A DNA stretch of 64,000 nt from Syntrophomonadaceae bacterium (GCA_007121075.1 SKMK01000003.1:18389-82388); one strand, 5' to 3'. Counted from the stretch's first letter, positions 28,715 through 38,636 are shown. Notes: generated by a model from the letters alone, not told the origin. Made by a program: numbers and translations.

Positions 28715-30609
28715 CTCTGACCCTTCACAGCCCCGGTGCCGACAAAGGCAAGGGCTTCATTAAATATTCCCCAGGCATCAAGTTTGAAATGAGAAAGTAA
28801 TTTAGCCCGGGAACCGTGCTCGACAAATTGATCGTCTATGCCGAGCCTTATTACCGGCACCGACAAACCTTCACCGGCAAGCAATTCGAGAACGCCGCTT
28901 CCAAAACCGCCGGCCAGGACATTTTCTTCCACGGTCAAAACCCGCCCGCACCTGCGGGCCCACAGAGCAATCAGCTCTTTGTCCAAAGGTTTCACAAAGC
29001 GGGCATTGATCACCGCTGCATCAATACCCTGCCGGGTCAGTTTTTCGGCAGCCTCTACAGCATGCTTGACGACCGTTCCGACGGCAACAATCAGCAGCTC
29101 CCGGCCTTCCCGAAGCAACTCGCTCTTGCCCCAGGGTAAAGTGTGCGGCTCTTCTAGGTCTACTCCTTCCACTTTATCGCGCGGGTAACGCAGGGCCACA
29201 GGACCGTCGGAATAGTTTAATGCCGTAAACAGCATGTGTTGGAGTTCGTTTTCATTTGCCGGCGCCATTATAGACATTTTGGGGATGCTGCGCAGAAAAC
29301 TGAGATCAAATAAACCCTGGTGAGTTTCTCCGTCTTCGCCGGTTATACCGGCACGATCAACGGCAAACACAACAGGCAGGTTTTGCATGCAGACATCATG
29401 TAAAATTTGGTCATAGGCTCTTTGCAGGAAGGTGCTGTAAATGGCTACAACCGGCTGCATTCCGCCGGCAGCCAAAGCCCCGGACATAGTTACCGCATGC
29501 TGTTCTGCAATCCCTACATCATAAAACCGCTCCGGAAACTCCCGGGCATAATTTCTCAGGCCGGTGCCTGAGGTCATAGCCGCTGTAATGGCCATAATTT
29601 TCGGGTTCTCACGGCTGAGTTTGATCAGGGTCCGGCCAAAAATTTCTGTGTACGAAGCGCTTTTCTTTTTCTTGAGCAAGCCGTTGTTTAAATCAAAAGG
29701 ACCGATCCCGTGGAAAATTTCCGGTGATTTTTCTGCGTAGTGATAGCCTTTCCCTTTTTCTGTCACCACGTGGATCATGACCGGCCCTTGCATCTGATTG
29801 GCCTGCCGGAGGGTATTTTTAATTGCAGCTATATTATGACCGTCGATGGGGCCAAAATAAGTAAAGCCGAGCTCTTCGAAGATCATGCCAGGCACAACCA
29901 GGTATTTAAGCCCGCCCTTGATCCTGTCGGCATAATTAAGAGCTTTCTTTCCGATCACAGGGATACGACCTATAAAGCTTTCGAAATCGTCCTTTAGTCT
30001 AGAAAATTTTGGATCAGAGCGGATCCGGGCCAGGTAAGCAGACATGCTGCCAACGTTTGAGCTGATCGACATCTCATTGTCGTTTAGAATAACCGTTAAA
30101 TTGGCCTTGATATGGCCGGCGTGGTTAAGGGCTTCAAAAGACATTCCCCCGGTCAGGGCACCGTCTCCGATTACAGCAATAATCTTGTAATCTTCACCAT
30201 TGTAATCCCTGGCCTGGGCCAGACCCAGGGCCGCCGAAATTGAGGTACTGCTGTGTCCGGTCAGAAAAGGATCATGTTCGCTCTCAGAAGGCTTTGGAAA
30301 ACCGCATAAACCATCAAACTGGCGCAGAGTGGCAAACTCCTCCCATCTGCCTGTAAGCAGCTTGTGGGGATAACTCTGATGGCCGACATCCCAAATAATG
30401 CGGTCGGTGGGGCTGTTAAAAGTACTGTGCAAGGCCAGGGTCAGTTCAACCACCCCCAGGCTTGCCGCCAGGTGGCCGCCGTTATCGGCCACCGTCCTGA
30501 TCATGTATTCGCGTATTTCAGAAGCAGCTGTTTCAAGCTGATCCCCGCTCATATTCTTCAGATCATCAGGCAGGTTCATACTGCCAAGCACACCATCCAT
30601 TAAAATCAC
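28711..30609 (-). CDS. dxs: 1-deoxy-D-xylulose-5-phosphate synthase
   Basis: HQSYPHKLLTGR; VIGDGALTGGMSFEALNHAG; GIAEQHAVTMSGALA. Confidence 0.97.
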   Translation of the reverse strand: MILMDGVLGSMNLPDDLKNMSGDQLETAASEIREYMIRTVADNGGHLAASLGVVELTLALHSTFNSPTDRIIWDVGHQSYPHKLLTGRWEEFATLRQFDGLCGFPKPSESEHDPFLTGHSSTSISAALGLAQARDYNGEDYKIIAVIGDGALTGGMSFEALNHAGHIKANLTVILNDNEMSISSNVGSMSAYLARIRSDPKFSRLKDDFESFIGRIPVIGKKALNYADRIKGGLKYLVVPGMIFEELGFTYFGPIDGHNIAAIKNTLRQANQMQGPVMIHVVTEKGKGYHYAEKSPEIFHGIGPFDLNNGLLKKKKSASYTEIFGRTLIKLSRENPKIMAITAAMTSGTGLRNYAREFPERFYDVGIAEQHAVTMSGALAAGGMQPVVAIYSTFLQRAYDQILHDVCMQNLPVVFAVDRAGITGEDGETHQGLFDLSFLRSIPKMSIMAPANENELQHMLFTALNYSDGPVALRYPRDKVEGVDLEEPHTLPWGKSELLREGRELLIVAVGTVVKHAVEAAEKLTRQGIDAAVINARFVKPLDKELIALWARRCGRVLTVEENVLAGGFGSGVLELLAGEGLSVPVIRLGIDDQFVEHGSRAKLLSHFKLDAWGIFNEALAFVGTGAVKGQS

Positions 30610-31187
30610 CTCTGGTTAATATCACCCTTGCTGAACCAGCTTAGCGGCTTTTGCAATCTGGTAATCAGCAATCCAACCATTAAAATCACTTCGGTAGAAT
30701 AATTAATGGCAATTATTTTACCCCAGGCTTTACCGCCTACTGTAAGGGCTGCAACAAGAGCGGTCAGCAAAATTCCCAGGTAAAATTCAGCCTGCTGATG
30801 TGAGAATGTAACCACCAGCTTGATTACGATTACTGTCACCAGGGTCCCGCTGATTATACCACTGATATCGCCGCCCACGTCGTTGCAGAATGTCGCTACC
30901 CGTTCGGCGTTCTTAACCAGGTTGACTCCGCATTTGGCTCCTGTAACTCTTCGGGCCGCCTTGGCGTTGAGCGGCGCTATGTCAGCCGCGGCTGCCGCGG
31001 TACCGATCAGGTCAAAAACGATGCCCAGCATAACTACCAGCAGCAGGATCATAAAAGACAACGCAATCGACTGCAGCTCGTTTAAAAAATAATGTGATAC
31101 AAAGCTGAGGGCCACAGCCAGGAAAAAAGTCCACAAAGAAATGACAATGATCCAGCGGATTCTGCTTCGGTTTTTACTGTTGGACAA
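30606..31187 (-). CDS. multipass membrane protein, probable OLE-associated protein OapA
   Basis: 193 aa with several hydrophobic spans. Lies between dxs and a large structured non-coding region, which is the OapA position. Apparent TTG start. Confidence 0.75.
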   Translation of the reverse strand: MSNSKNRSRIRWIIVISLWTFFLAVALSFVSHYFLNELQSIALSFMILLLVVMLGIVFDLIGTAAAAADIAPLNAKAARRVTGAKCGVNLVKNAERVATFCNDVGGDISGIISGTLVTVIVIKLVVTFSHQQAEFYLGILLTALVAALTVGGKAWGKIIAINYSTEVILMVGLLITRLQKPLSWFSKGDINQR

Positions 31188-31195
31188 TAGCCATC

Positions 31196-31776
31196 ACCTT
31201 TGTACAAAGAAACACAAGTGGTAGCAAGCCAGGTAAACTTTGCGGCTTAGGTCCAGCAGGTTTTCCCGGATAGTCACCTGCAGTCGCCTGTCAGGCTGTT
31301 CCCATTTAAAGACTATCCCCGTCGTGTCGCCACTAACGGAGCTGGATTACCACTTAGCTCACACTTTAATCCCTGGCTTACTTCTCTTACGAGAGCAGTC
31401 TAGGCGATTTCCACTCTGGCGCCTGATCTCCCCTAGCCTCTTTTGCAGAAAGGGTTTCAGAATTTAACTCCTCTACCCTGTCCACTCAAGGCAGGCTACA
31501 CTGTACACAGCTTCTTACCGCATACAGGTTCTTCCCAAGCCGTAACCTTTTGTTTCTCAACAATCCGCCACGAACATTGGGTCTCCACGAAGGCAGGGTC
31601 AACGCCTACATGCCTTTGTAGATCGCCCCGTCCTTCTTAACTCCCAGCAGCAGCTCCCAACTGGGCTTCGGCAGCCGCCACCAGGAACTTCATCGATGTG
31701 CCCTTAACGGATTTTTAGGCCCGTTTTCGGGAAGGGGCGCCAACTAGAATACTGCACCACTTATGCTTGCTTCAGT
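31196..31776 (-). ncRNA. probable OLE (ornate, large, extremophilic) RNA
   Basis: About 575 nt without credible ORFs, GC-rich and stem-rich (e.g. GGATAGTC 31268..31275 pairs with GACTATCC 31311..31318). Own promoter. Exact ispA-[OLE]-oapA-dxs gene context. Boundaries approximate. Confidence 0.8.
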
Positions 31777-31781
31777 ATTAT

Positions 31782-31810
31782 ATCATAGCACAACCTCCAT
31801 ATGCAGACAA
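31782..31810 (-). promoter_or_regulatory. sigma-A-type promoter for the OLE-like RNA
   Basis: Minus strand TTGTCT - 17 nt - TATGAT. Confidence 0.6.
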
Positions 31811-31900
31811 CGGATCAGTTTTATAGTTTTTTTCTACATCTTGCAGGTTATTACGGTCTGCTCCCACAGTACGGTTGTCGTTATTTTATAACCCCTGGAG

Positions 31901-32785
31901 TTATTTACTCCTGAATACCATTTTTTTTGCCAGGCCGGTTAAAAGCTCCACCGGCCGGTTTAAACCTGTTAAAGCCATTATTGCTTCGTTATAAAGGCTT
32001 TCTGCCCTTGATCTGGCCTCATCTGGACCCAGCACGGCCGGAAAGGTAGGCTTAAAGCGGTCCCGGTCCGCACCTGTAGGTTTGCCCAGTTCTTCGGCTG
32101 AGCTTTCCACATCCAGGAGATCGTCAATGATCTGAAAAGCGGTCCCGATCTTTGAAGCATAGCGGTCCAGCAGCTCCAGCTCCTTGCTGCCAGCATCTGC
32201 TGCTAGAGCCCCGCAAATAACAGAAGCCTTCAACAGTGCTCCTGTTTTCATGGCCGAAATGGTTTCAATTTCCAGAAGAGTCAAATCACGTCCTTCCGCC
32301 TCCAGGTCAAGGACCTGACCCCCAATCATGCCGGTTACCCCGGCCGTTTTGCCGAGCTCGGTACCGATCCGCGCCGCTTTTTCCGCCCGTCCGGGCTTCA
32401 AACCGTAGCGGGATAACAGCTCAAAAGAAAGGGTCAGGAGGGCATCTCCGGCCAGCACGGCAACGGCATCCCCGTATACTTTGTGGCAGGTCGGCTTTCC
32501 CCGCCTCAAATCGCTATCGTCCAGGGCCGGTAGATCATCATGAATCAGGGAATAGGTGTGGACCAGCTCCAGGGCACAGGCCACATCAATCACGTCATGA
32601 TCATCACAACCCAGGGTTTCGGCAGCGGCCAGGGTCAGGATTGGGCGCAGGCGCTTTCCTCCGGCTTCAAGGCTGTACCTCATAGCCTCCCTGACCGCTT
32701 TTGGCCCGGTATCTGGCAGGCATTCTTTTAAAGCCCTGTTAACAATCTCTTTTTTTTGAGTAAGGTACCGATCAATCTCGATCAT
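31901..32785 (-). CDS. ispA: farnesyl/geranylgeranyl diphosphate synthase
   Basis: LIHDDLPALDDSDLRRGKPTCHK and FQIIDDLLDVE aspartate-rich motifs. Confidence 0.96.
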   Translation of the reverse strand: MIEIDRYLTQKKEIVNRALKECLPDTGPKAVREAMRYSLEAGGKRLRPILTLAAAETLGCDDHDVIDVACALELVHTYSLIHDDLPALDDSDLRRGKPTCHKVYGDAVAVLAGDALLTLSFELLSRYGLKPGRAEKAARIGTELGKTAGVTGMIGGQVLDLEAEGRDLTLLEIETISAMKTGALLKASVICGALAADAGSKELELLDRYASKIGTAFQIIDDLLDVESSAEELGKPTGADRDRFKPTFPAVLGPDEARSRAESLYNEAIMALTGLNRPVELLTGLAKKMVFRSK

Positions 32786-33081
32786 GATTTATCTCCGGCA
32801 TCATCATCTTCTTCCGCCAGGCTGTCTGTCGAATCAATGGACTGCTGTTGTTCTTCCTTTAACAAATACTCGACTTTGTATTCTATCTCTGCCAATTTTT
32901 CCCGGCAGTACCTGGAAAGGGCAATCCCTTCCTGGAATGAGGAAAGGGACTCTTCCAGGGGTATTTCAGCATTTTCCAGGCGGCTGACGATTTCTTCGAG
33001 CTTTTTTACCGCTTCCTCGTAAGTCATATCTTCCATCTTGCGGTTATCCTTATCCTTCGTCAATGATGCAGTCCTCCTCAA
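32782..33081 (-). CDS. xseB: exodeoxyribonuclease VII small subunit
   Basis: TYEEAVKKLEEIVSRLENAEIPLEESLSSFQEGIAL. The true start is likely the internal MEDMTYEEA. Confidence 0.93.
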   Translation of the reverse strand: MRRTASLTKDKDNRKMEDMTYEEAVKKLEEIVSRLENAEIPLEESLSSFQEGIALSRYCREKLAEIEYKVEYLLKEEQQQSIDSTDSLAEEDDDAGDKS

Positions 33082-34297
33082 CCTTTTCTACCCGGCAATC
33101 CGCCCTGCCATCTTTCAAGCTCAGCTGCAACAACTGGCCGATGCGTATATCTTTTACAGAACGGATAATATTTCCTTCCTGATCCCGGCAAAAAGTATAG
33201 CCGCGGTTCATTACTTTAAGCGGGCTGTAGCTTTCCAATTTATCCACAAGGGCTGTCAGCTGGATTCCTTTTAACTGCAGATAACGGACCATTTCCCGTT
33301 TTAGCCTGGTTTCAGTCTCTTCCAAATAGGCCTTTGCAGTTTTAATCCTTTCTTGCGGACGCCGGAAAAACCGTTCGCTTACAATATGATCCAGCCGCTG
33401 TTTTTCCTGCAGAACCCGGTTTTTTAAGGCCAGGCCAGCCCGGTTTCGCAGCTGATCAATTTCTGCCAGCAGTTCATCATAGACGGGCACTGCCGCAGCC
33501 GCCGCTTCTGTAGGGGTATGGGCTCGCAGATCCGCTGTAAAATCGGCAATAGTAAAGTCGGTTTCATGGCCAACGGCGGAAATAACCGGTTTTGAAGACC
33601 TGAAAATGGCCCTGGCCACCATTTCTTCGTTAAAAGGCCACAGGTCTTCCAGTGAGCCTCCGCCCCGGGTCAGAATAATCAGATCAATATCGTCTTTTTT
33701 GTTCAGTAGATCCAGGGCCCTGATCAGATCGGCTGCCGCTCCGGGCCCCTGAACCAGGCTTTCAACAACCAGTAACTGGACATAGGGGAAACGTTTCTTA
33801 ATCGTGGTAATTATATCCTGCAGGGCGGCCCCGCCGGGCGAGGTAACCAGGCCGATTTTCCTGGGAATCCGCGGCAGCTTTTTTTTGTGTTCCGGCTTGA
33901 ACAGGCCTTCTGCTTCCAGTTTTTGTTTCAGCTGCTCGAAGGCAATATAAAGCGAGCCCATTCCGGCCGGCTGCATTTCCTGCACATACAGCTGGTATTG
34001 GCCGCCAGGCTCATAAACCGACAGGTAGCCGTGCAGGATTACTTCCATGCCGTCGGTAGGTTGAAAAATGCAGTGGACGTTGTCCCGGCGAAAATAAACA
34101 CAGCGCAGGGCAGATGAACTGTCTTTTACTGTAAAGTACATATGTCCGGAGCGGTGATGTTTGAAATTGGAGATTTCACCGGTTACCCACAGGTCGCGCA
34201 GGCGCGGATCGCTTTGAATCAAACCTTTCACATAACGGTTTATCTCGGAAACTGTGAACAGCGGTAGTTGTTTGTTCATATCATTTACAGGCAGCAC
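33050..34297 (-). CDS. xseA: exodeoxyribonuclease VII large subunit
   Basis: LRDLWVTGEISNFKHHRSGHMYFTVKD; RGGGSLEDLWPFNEE; SAVGHETDFTIADFTADLRAHTPTEAA. Confidence 0.96.
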   Translation of the reverse strand: MLPVNDMNKQLPLFTVSEINRYVKGLIQSDPRLRDLWVTGEISNFKHHRSGHMYFTVKDSSSALRCVYFRRDNVHCIFQPTDGMEVILHGYLSVYEPGGQYQLYVQEMQPAGMGSLYIAFEQLKQKLEAEGLFKPEHKKKLPRIPRKIGLVTSPGGAALQDIITTIKKRFPYVQLLVVESLVQGPGAAADLIRALDLLNKKDDIDLIILTRGGGSLEDLWPFNEEMVARAIFRSSKPVISAVGHETDFTIADFTADLRAHTPTEAAAAAVPVYDELLAEIDQLRNRAGLALKNRVLQEKQRLDHIVSERFFRRPQERIKTAKAYLEETETRLKREMVRYLQLKGIQLTALVDKLESYSPLKVMNRGYTFCRDQEGNIIRSVKDIRIGQLLQLSLKDGRADCRVEKVEEDCIIDEG

Positions 34298-34378
34298 CCG
34301 GCCACCGAATCCTTTTAATGTGTAAGACAGCGGCAGCCGGGCACTGTTTTTGTTTAATCACCCGGTTTACAGTTTATA

Positions 34379-34405
34379 CCCGGGCTTTTTATTAAAAAGC
34401 CCGGG
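34379..34405 (-). terminator. intrinsic terminator downstream of the NuoG-like gene
   Basis: CCCGGGCTTTTT-ATT-AAAAAGCCCGGG: 12-bp perfect stem, 3-nt loop. Confidence 0.65.
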
Positions 34406-34420
34406 CAGGTTTAGGTTCGG

Positions 34421-36448
34421 TTAGCCGGGAATATACCCCTGCATTTCCTCACGGACATCAGCAAGGGAAGAATAATTCCATTTCTCACCCATTGCTTCAG
34501 CCAGATCACAGATCAATTTCCAATCCTGCGGCGATTCTGGGCCGCCTTCCAGGGCTGCTTGATTGATACAGACCTCTCCTGATGAATTGGTGAAAGTCCC
34601 ATTTTTGCGTTCCGGTGGCTGGGCAGGGAAAACCAGGTTGCTTTTCTCCGGTACTCCGCTGCGGTTAAGGCATGAAATCGCCAGAAAATCTAATCCCCCC
34701 GGCTTTAAATCGGAGAGTCCGTCTCCAAAGACCAGTGCGCCTTTGACTTTGCCGTTTACAGCCGCAGAAACAACTTCTTCGCGGTTTAAACCGGCTTCCC
34801 CGTTAAGAGCCACAAATCCGGGACCGAAAGATGGCGATCCACCCAGGACGATAGTACCAGCAGCGTTGCTGTACCGGGATAGGAGTAGAAGGTCGCTTCG
34901 GCCGTATTCAAGCTGTCCTCCGGCTTTGGTCATGGCCAGCAGAGCTTCTACAGCTGTATCGGCGGCGTTTTTAAAAAATGAAGAAGCAACTACTGTGCAG
35001 CTCCTTATTTTTACCAACTGCTCCGCGGCTTTCTGCAGGTCTTCGGCCGCAACGCCTGCCTCTTTGGCCGGCCCTGAAAGATCATCCCCGCGCATGGCGG
35101 CAGTGATTCCCTTCAGCACGGCAGCTTCTGAGCCGGGCTTGTATTCGACACAGATCTCTTTAAAAGTGTTCTTAATCTCCTCTTTTTTATCGCTGATGCG
35201 CACTATTACCGCATCGCCAAAACGTCCGGCTTGCTGAACGGCAAAAGCGGCTACCGGGTGACTTTCTTCCAGCCCCGACCCGATCACGATAATCGCTTCG
35301 CACTCCTGCATGGTGGCCGGGGTAGGTCCGCAGACGTCCGGCCCGGTAATTTTATACAGGCCCTGGTAAGCCTGGCCCCAGGCTTTTTCTACGCCCAGGT
35401 CAACATTAGCGGTACCTAAAACCGAGCGGGCCAGTTTTTGCAGCAGGTAACTTTCTTCATTGCTCTGTTTACCGGAAGCCATTACGGCCACAGCGCCCGG
35501 GCCTGATTTTTCCTTAATATCAAGAAGGTTCCGGGCTGTTTCTTTTACAGCTTCGTCGTAAGCAACTTCCTTGTAATCACTGCCCTCAAGCTGCAGTGGT
35601 GCTTCCACGGGATCGGGTTCCGGCTTGTGAACGCCAAACTTGCCTTTCTGGCAGACCCAGCTCACTTTTTCCCCCTCTGCAGGAACGGTGACCTTGATCA
35701 GGTCATCGCCTGATGCCTGTCGTTCCAAGAAGCAGCCGATTGAGCACTCCACGCAAACTCCAGGAACCCGCGAAAGCTCCCATTCCCTGCCTGCAGCAGC
35801 CCTCCCGGATTCGGTCAGGGCGGCTACCGGGCAGACATCAACACACTGCCCGCAAAAAATACAGCCTGCTTCTTCCATGGATACTTCTTTGCCGTCTTTA
35901 TAGGGTACCACCCTGGTATTGACACCGTTGCCGACCAGCTCGTAAACATAGCAACCGGGGTTGGTCCGGCATACCTGGACGCAGCGGCCGCAAACGATGC
36001 ATTTTTCTTCATCGCGGACAATGTAGGGGTTGTCTTGAGCCTTTTCTACAGGCACTTCCCGGTCAAGCTGTTCGGGAAGTTCAACCTTGAATTGATAGGA
36101 CTTTTCCTGCAGTTCGCAAGTTCCAGTCCGTTCACAGGTCAGGCAGTCTTTGTACGGGTGTGTCGCTAAAAAAAGTTCCAGGATCTGATCGCGCATTTTC
36201 TGGATTTCCGGTGTCGTAGTTTCAACTACCATTCCTTCGGTAACCGGGTTGTCGCAGGATGTGATCGGCTTGTCGAAGCCCTGAACATCAACAATACAGA
36301 CACGGCAATGGCCAAGCGGTGCCAACCGGGGGTGGTAGCAAAGAGTGGGAATGTCGATTCCGTTCTGCCGGGCCGCCTCCAGAATAGTCGTGCCCTCTTC
36401 AGCAAATACTTTCTTGCCATTAATTTGTAGGTTTACTGTTTTCATCAT
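34421..36448 (-). CDS. NuoG/FdhA-like iron-sulfur subunit with a vestigial molybdopterin domain
   Basis: 2Fe-2S ferredoxin N-terminus (CYHPRLAPLGHCRVC), His-Cys cluster region, two 4Fe-4S motifs (CIVCGRCVQVC, CIFCGQCVDVC), then a shortened MopB-like region. Confidence 0.85.
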   Translation of the reverse strand: MMKTVNLQINGKKVFAEEGTTILEAARQNGIDIPTLCYHPRLAPLGHCRVCIVDVQGFDKPITSCDNPVTEGMVVETTTPEIQKMRDQILELFLATHPYKDCLTCERTGTCELQEKSYQFKVELPEQLDREVPVEKAQDNPYIVRDEEKCIVCGRCVQVCRTNPGCYVYELVGNGVNTRVVPYKDGKEVSMEEAGCIFCGQCVDVCPVAALTESGRAAAGREWELSRVPGVCVECSIGCFLERQASGDDLIKVTVPAEGEKVSWVCQKGKFGVHKPEPDPVEAPLQLEGSDYKEVAYDEAVKETARNLLDIKEKSGPGAVAVMASGKQSNEESYLLQKLARSVLGTANVDLGVEKAWGQAYQGLYKITGPDVCGPTPATMQECEAIIVIGSGLEESHPVAAFAVQQAGRFGDAVIVRISDKKEEIKNTFKEICVEYKPGSEAAVLKGITAAMRGDDLSGPAKEAGVAAEDLQKAAEQLVKIRSCTVVASSFFKNAADTAVEALLAMTKAGGQLEYGRSDLLLLSRYSNAAGTIVLGGSPSFGPGFVALNGEAGLNREEVVSAAVNGKVKGALVFGDGLSDLKPGGLDFLAISCLNRSGVPEKSNLVFPAQPPERKNGTFTNSSGEVCINQAALEGGPESPQDWKLICDLAEAMGEKWNYSSLADVREEMQGYIPG

Positions 36449-36464
36449 TATACCCTCCCCTCGG

Positions 36465-38426
36465 TTATGAAATAGCCAGACCCAAGCGCAAACACTTGAT
36501 ACAGCGTTCCGCTTCGTCGATAACTTCAGATGGATTTTTAAAGCCCAGTTCAGCTTCGTCGAAACCTTTAATCCTGATGCTCACCGGGCAGGCTTCTTCT
36601 TCCAGGCGGGTTCTCCCACCTACCATTTCCGGTACTCCTTCTTCTTTGTATACACCTATTTTTTCAACATGTTGCTCTTTAACTACCTGGGGACTCGGCT
36701 TGCTCTTGCCGGTCCGGATATAGTTGTCAATTGCTTCTGCGGCGCGGTTGGCGGATGCAATAGCCTCGATCACTGTAGCAGCACCCAGGACAACGTCACC
36801 ACCGGCAAATACACCCGGTTGATCCGTTTCCATCGTGGCGGGATTGGTTTGGATAGTTCCTTTTTGTGTCGGTTCAAAACCGCATTCCGGAGTTATATAA
36901 CAAAAATCAGCAACCTGCCCGATGGCAGGAATTACTGTGTCCACTTCCAACACAAAATCGGACCCTTCGATCGGTTCAGGCCTGCGCCTGCCGCTTTCGT
37001 CGGGCTCTCCCAGCTTCATTTTGATACACTGCAGGCCGCTGACACAACTTGCTTCTTCCAGGATGCAGGTGGGATTGGCAAGCAGGTGGAATTTAATTCC
37101 TTCCTCTTCTGCCGCATCCACTTCTGCCTTGTTGGCGGGCATTTCCGCCCTGCTGCGGCGGTAAATCAGGTTAACTTCTTTAACGCCAAGGCGTACCGCG
37201 GAACGGGCACAGTCCATGGCCACGTTTCCGCCGCCGATTACCGCTACCTTGTCGCCGATATCGACTTTTTCGCCGAGATTGACTTTGCGCAGGTATTCCA
37301 CGCCGGGCATAAAACCCCTGTAACCTGCGTCTTCACCCGGGCAGCCCATGTTGGCGCTTTCATGGAGACCGTTAGCAATAAAGATGGCCTTAAAACCTTC
37401 ATCCCACAGTTTTTCAAGGGGGATGTCTTCGCCAATCTTGGTATTGTACTTAATTTCCACACCCAGGCTTTCTACCAGCTCAATTTCGGCATTGAGGATA
37501 TCCCGGGGCAGGCGGTAACTGGGAATACCCACTGCCAGCATACCGCCGGCTACGGGCAGAGCCTCGTATATTATGACCTTGTAACCCTTTTGAGCCAGCT
37601 GGTAGGCCGCATTCAAGCCCGCCGGGCCGGCACCTATGACCGCCACTTGATCGGCATTGGGGCCGGGTTTGGAATAGCGGTCTTTCTGATCGTAATTGGT
37701 CCTGATTCCAAAATCTGATGCAAACCGTTTTAACAACCTGATTGACAGGGACTCGTCATAGGGCTGCCGATTGCAGTTTGATTCGCAGGGGTGAACGCAC
37801 ACACGGCCCAGGGTCCCTACCAAAGGTGTTTTTTCGCGATTTATTGCCAGCGCACCTTCGTAATCTCCTTCTTTGATACACTCAATATACCTGGGAATAT
37901 TAATATGAGCCGGACAACCGTTACGGCAGGGAGCCGTCAATACCGGCCGGTATGTGAGGCCGTTTCCGGCCGGCGGCCGTTCTTCATTCAAATAGGCTGA
38001 AAAATTATCTTCAAAATGTTCAAGAGCATGAAGAAGGGGAACCGGTGAAGACATTCCAAGCTCACAAAGCGAACTGTCCTTAACCAGCTTGCTGATCTCC
38101 TTCAGAAAAGCCAGATCCTCCCTGCTGCCGTTACCTTCAATCAGCTTTTCCAGCCGGTCGGCAATCACCTGGCTGCCGGCACGGCAGGGAATGCAGCGGC
38201 CGCAGGATTCCTGCTGGACATTTCTGAAATACTCTTTTAACGATTCGACTACATTTACTTCCGGATCAAAAACCATTAGCCCCGCCCAGCCGACGAAAGC
38301 TTTAAGATTTTCGCCTTCAATCTGAGGCGGGACATCCAACTGGTTCAGGTCAATCCGTTCATCTGATTTCTTGTTTCGTTCGTCAATTAATTTTCCATTC
38401 CAGCTGCTAAAAAATACTTTGGACAT
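36465..38426 (-). CDS. NuoF C-terminal Fe-S domain fused to a GltD-like FAD/NAD(P)H oxidoreductase
   Basis: QQESCGRCIPCRAGSQ (NuoF N3 cluster region) then CRNGCPAHINIPRYI...VCVHPCESNCNR and FAD-binding VIGAGPAGLNAAYQLAQKGY. Confidence 0.9.
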   Translation of the reverse strand: MSKVFFSSWNGKLIDERNKKSDERIDLNQLDVPPQIEGENLKAFVGWAGLMVFDPEVNVVESLKEYFRNVQQESCGRCIPCRAGSQVIADRLEKLIEGNGSREDLAFLKEISKLVKDSSLCELGMSSPVPLLHALEHFEDNFSAYLNEERPPAGNGLTYRPVLTAPCRNGCPAHINIPRYIECIKEGDYEGALAINREKTPLVGTLGRVCVHPCESNCNRQPYDESLSIRLLKRFASDFGIRTNYDQKDRYSKPGPNADQVAVIGAGPAGLNAAYQLAQKGYKVIIYEALPVAGGMLAVGIPSYRLPRDILNAEIELVESLGVEIKYNTKIGEDIPLEKLWDEGFKAIFIANGLHESANMGCPGEDAGYRGFMPGVEYLRKVNLGEKVDIGDKVAVIGGGNVAMDCARSAVRLGVKEVNLIYRRSRAEMPANKAEVDAAEEEGIKFHLLANPTCILEEASCVSGLQCIKMKLGEPDESGRRRPEPIEGSDFVLEVDTVIPAIGQVADFCYITPECGFEPTQKGTIQTNPATMETDQPGVFAGGDVVLGAATVIEAIASANRAAEAIDNYIRTGKSKPSPQVVKEQHVEKIGVYKEEGVPEMVGGRTRLEEEACPVSIRIKGFDEAELGFKNPSEVIDEAERCIKCLRLGLAIS

Positions 38427-38636
38427 TTTTCCCTCTCTCCCTAAAGAAATTACTTAACCTGCCTCCCCTGTTATGGTTCGTGATTCTTTTCACTCATCCT
38501 CCCTCCAATTGGAAATTATGATATCCGATTAAGGCTAAGCCTTTATCCATGCGATCAACCTATGATAACTTCGCCATTCTTTGAGAAATTCCTTTTACAG
38601 TTTTAATAGTAAGTAATTTTAACGAATATATTTTTT

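Noticed and set aside
31240-31640. Short + strand ORFs and a possible group II intron or IS remnant
   Set aside because: No transposase, reverse transcriptase or terminal repeats; context and structure fit OLE RNA better.
36669-37718. 349-aa ORF on + strand
   Set aside because: Antisense to the well-supported NuoF/GltD fusion; no recognisable family.
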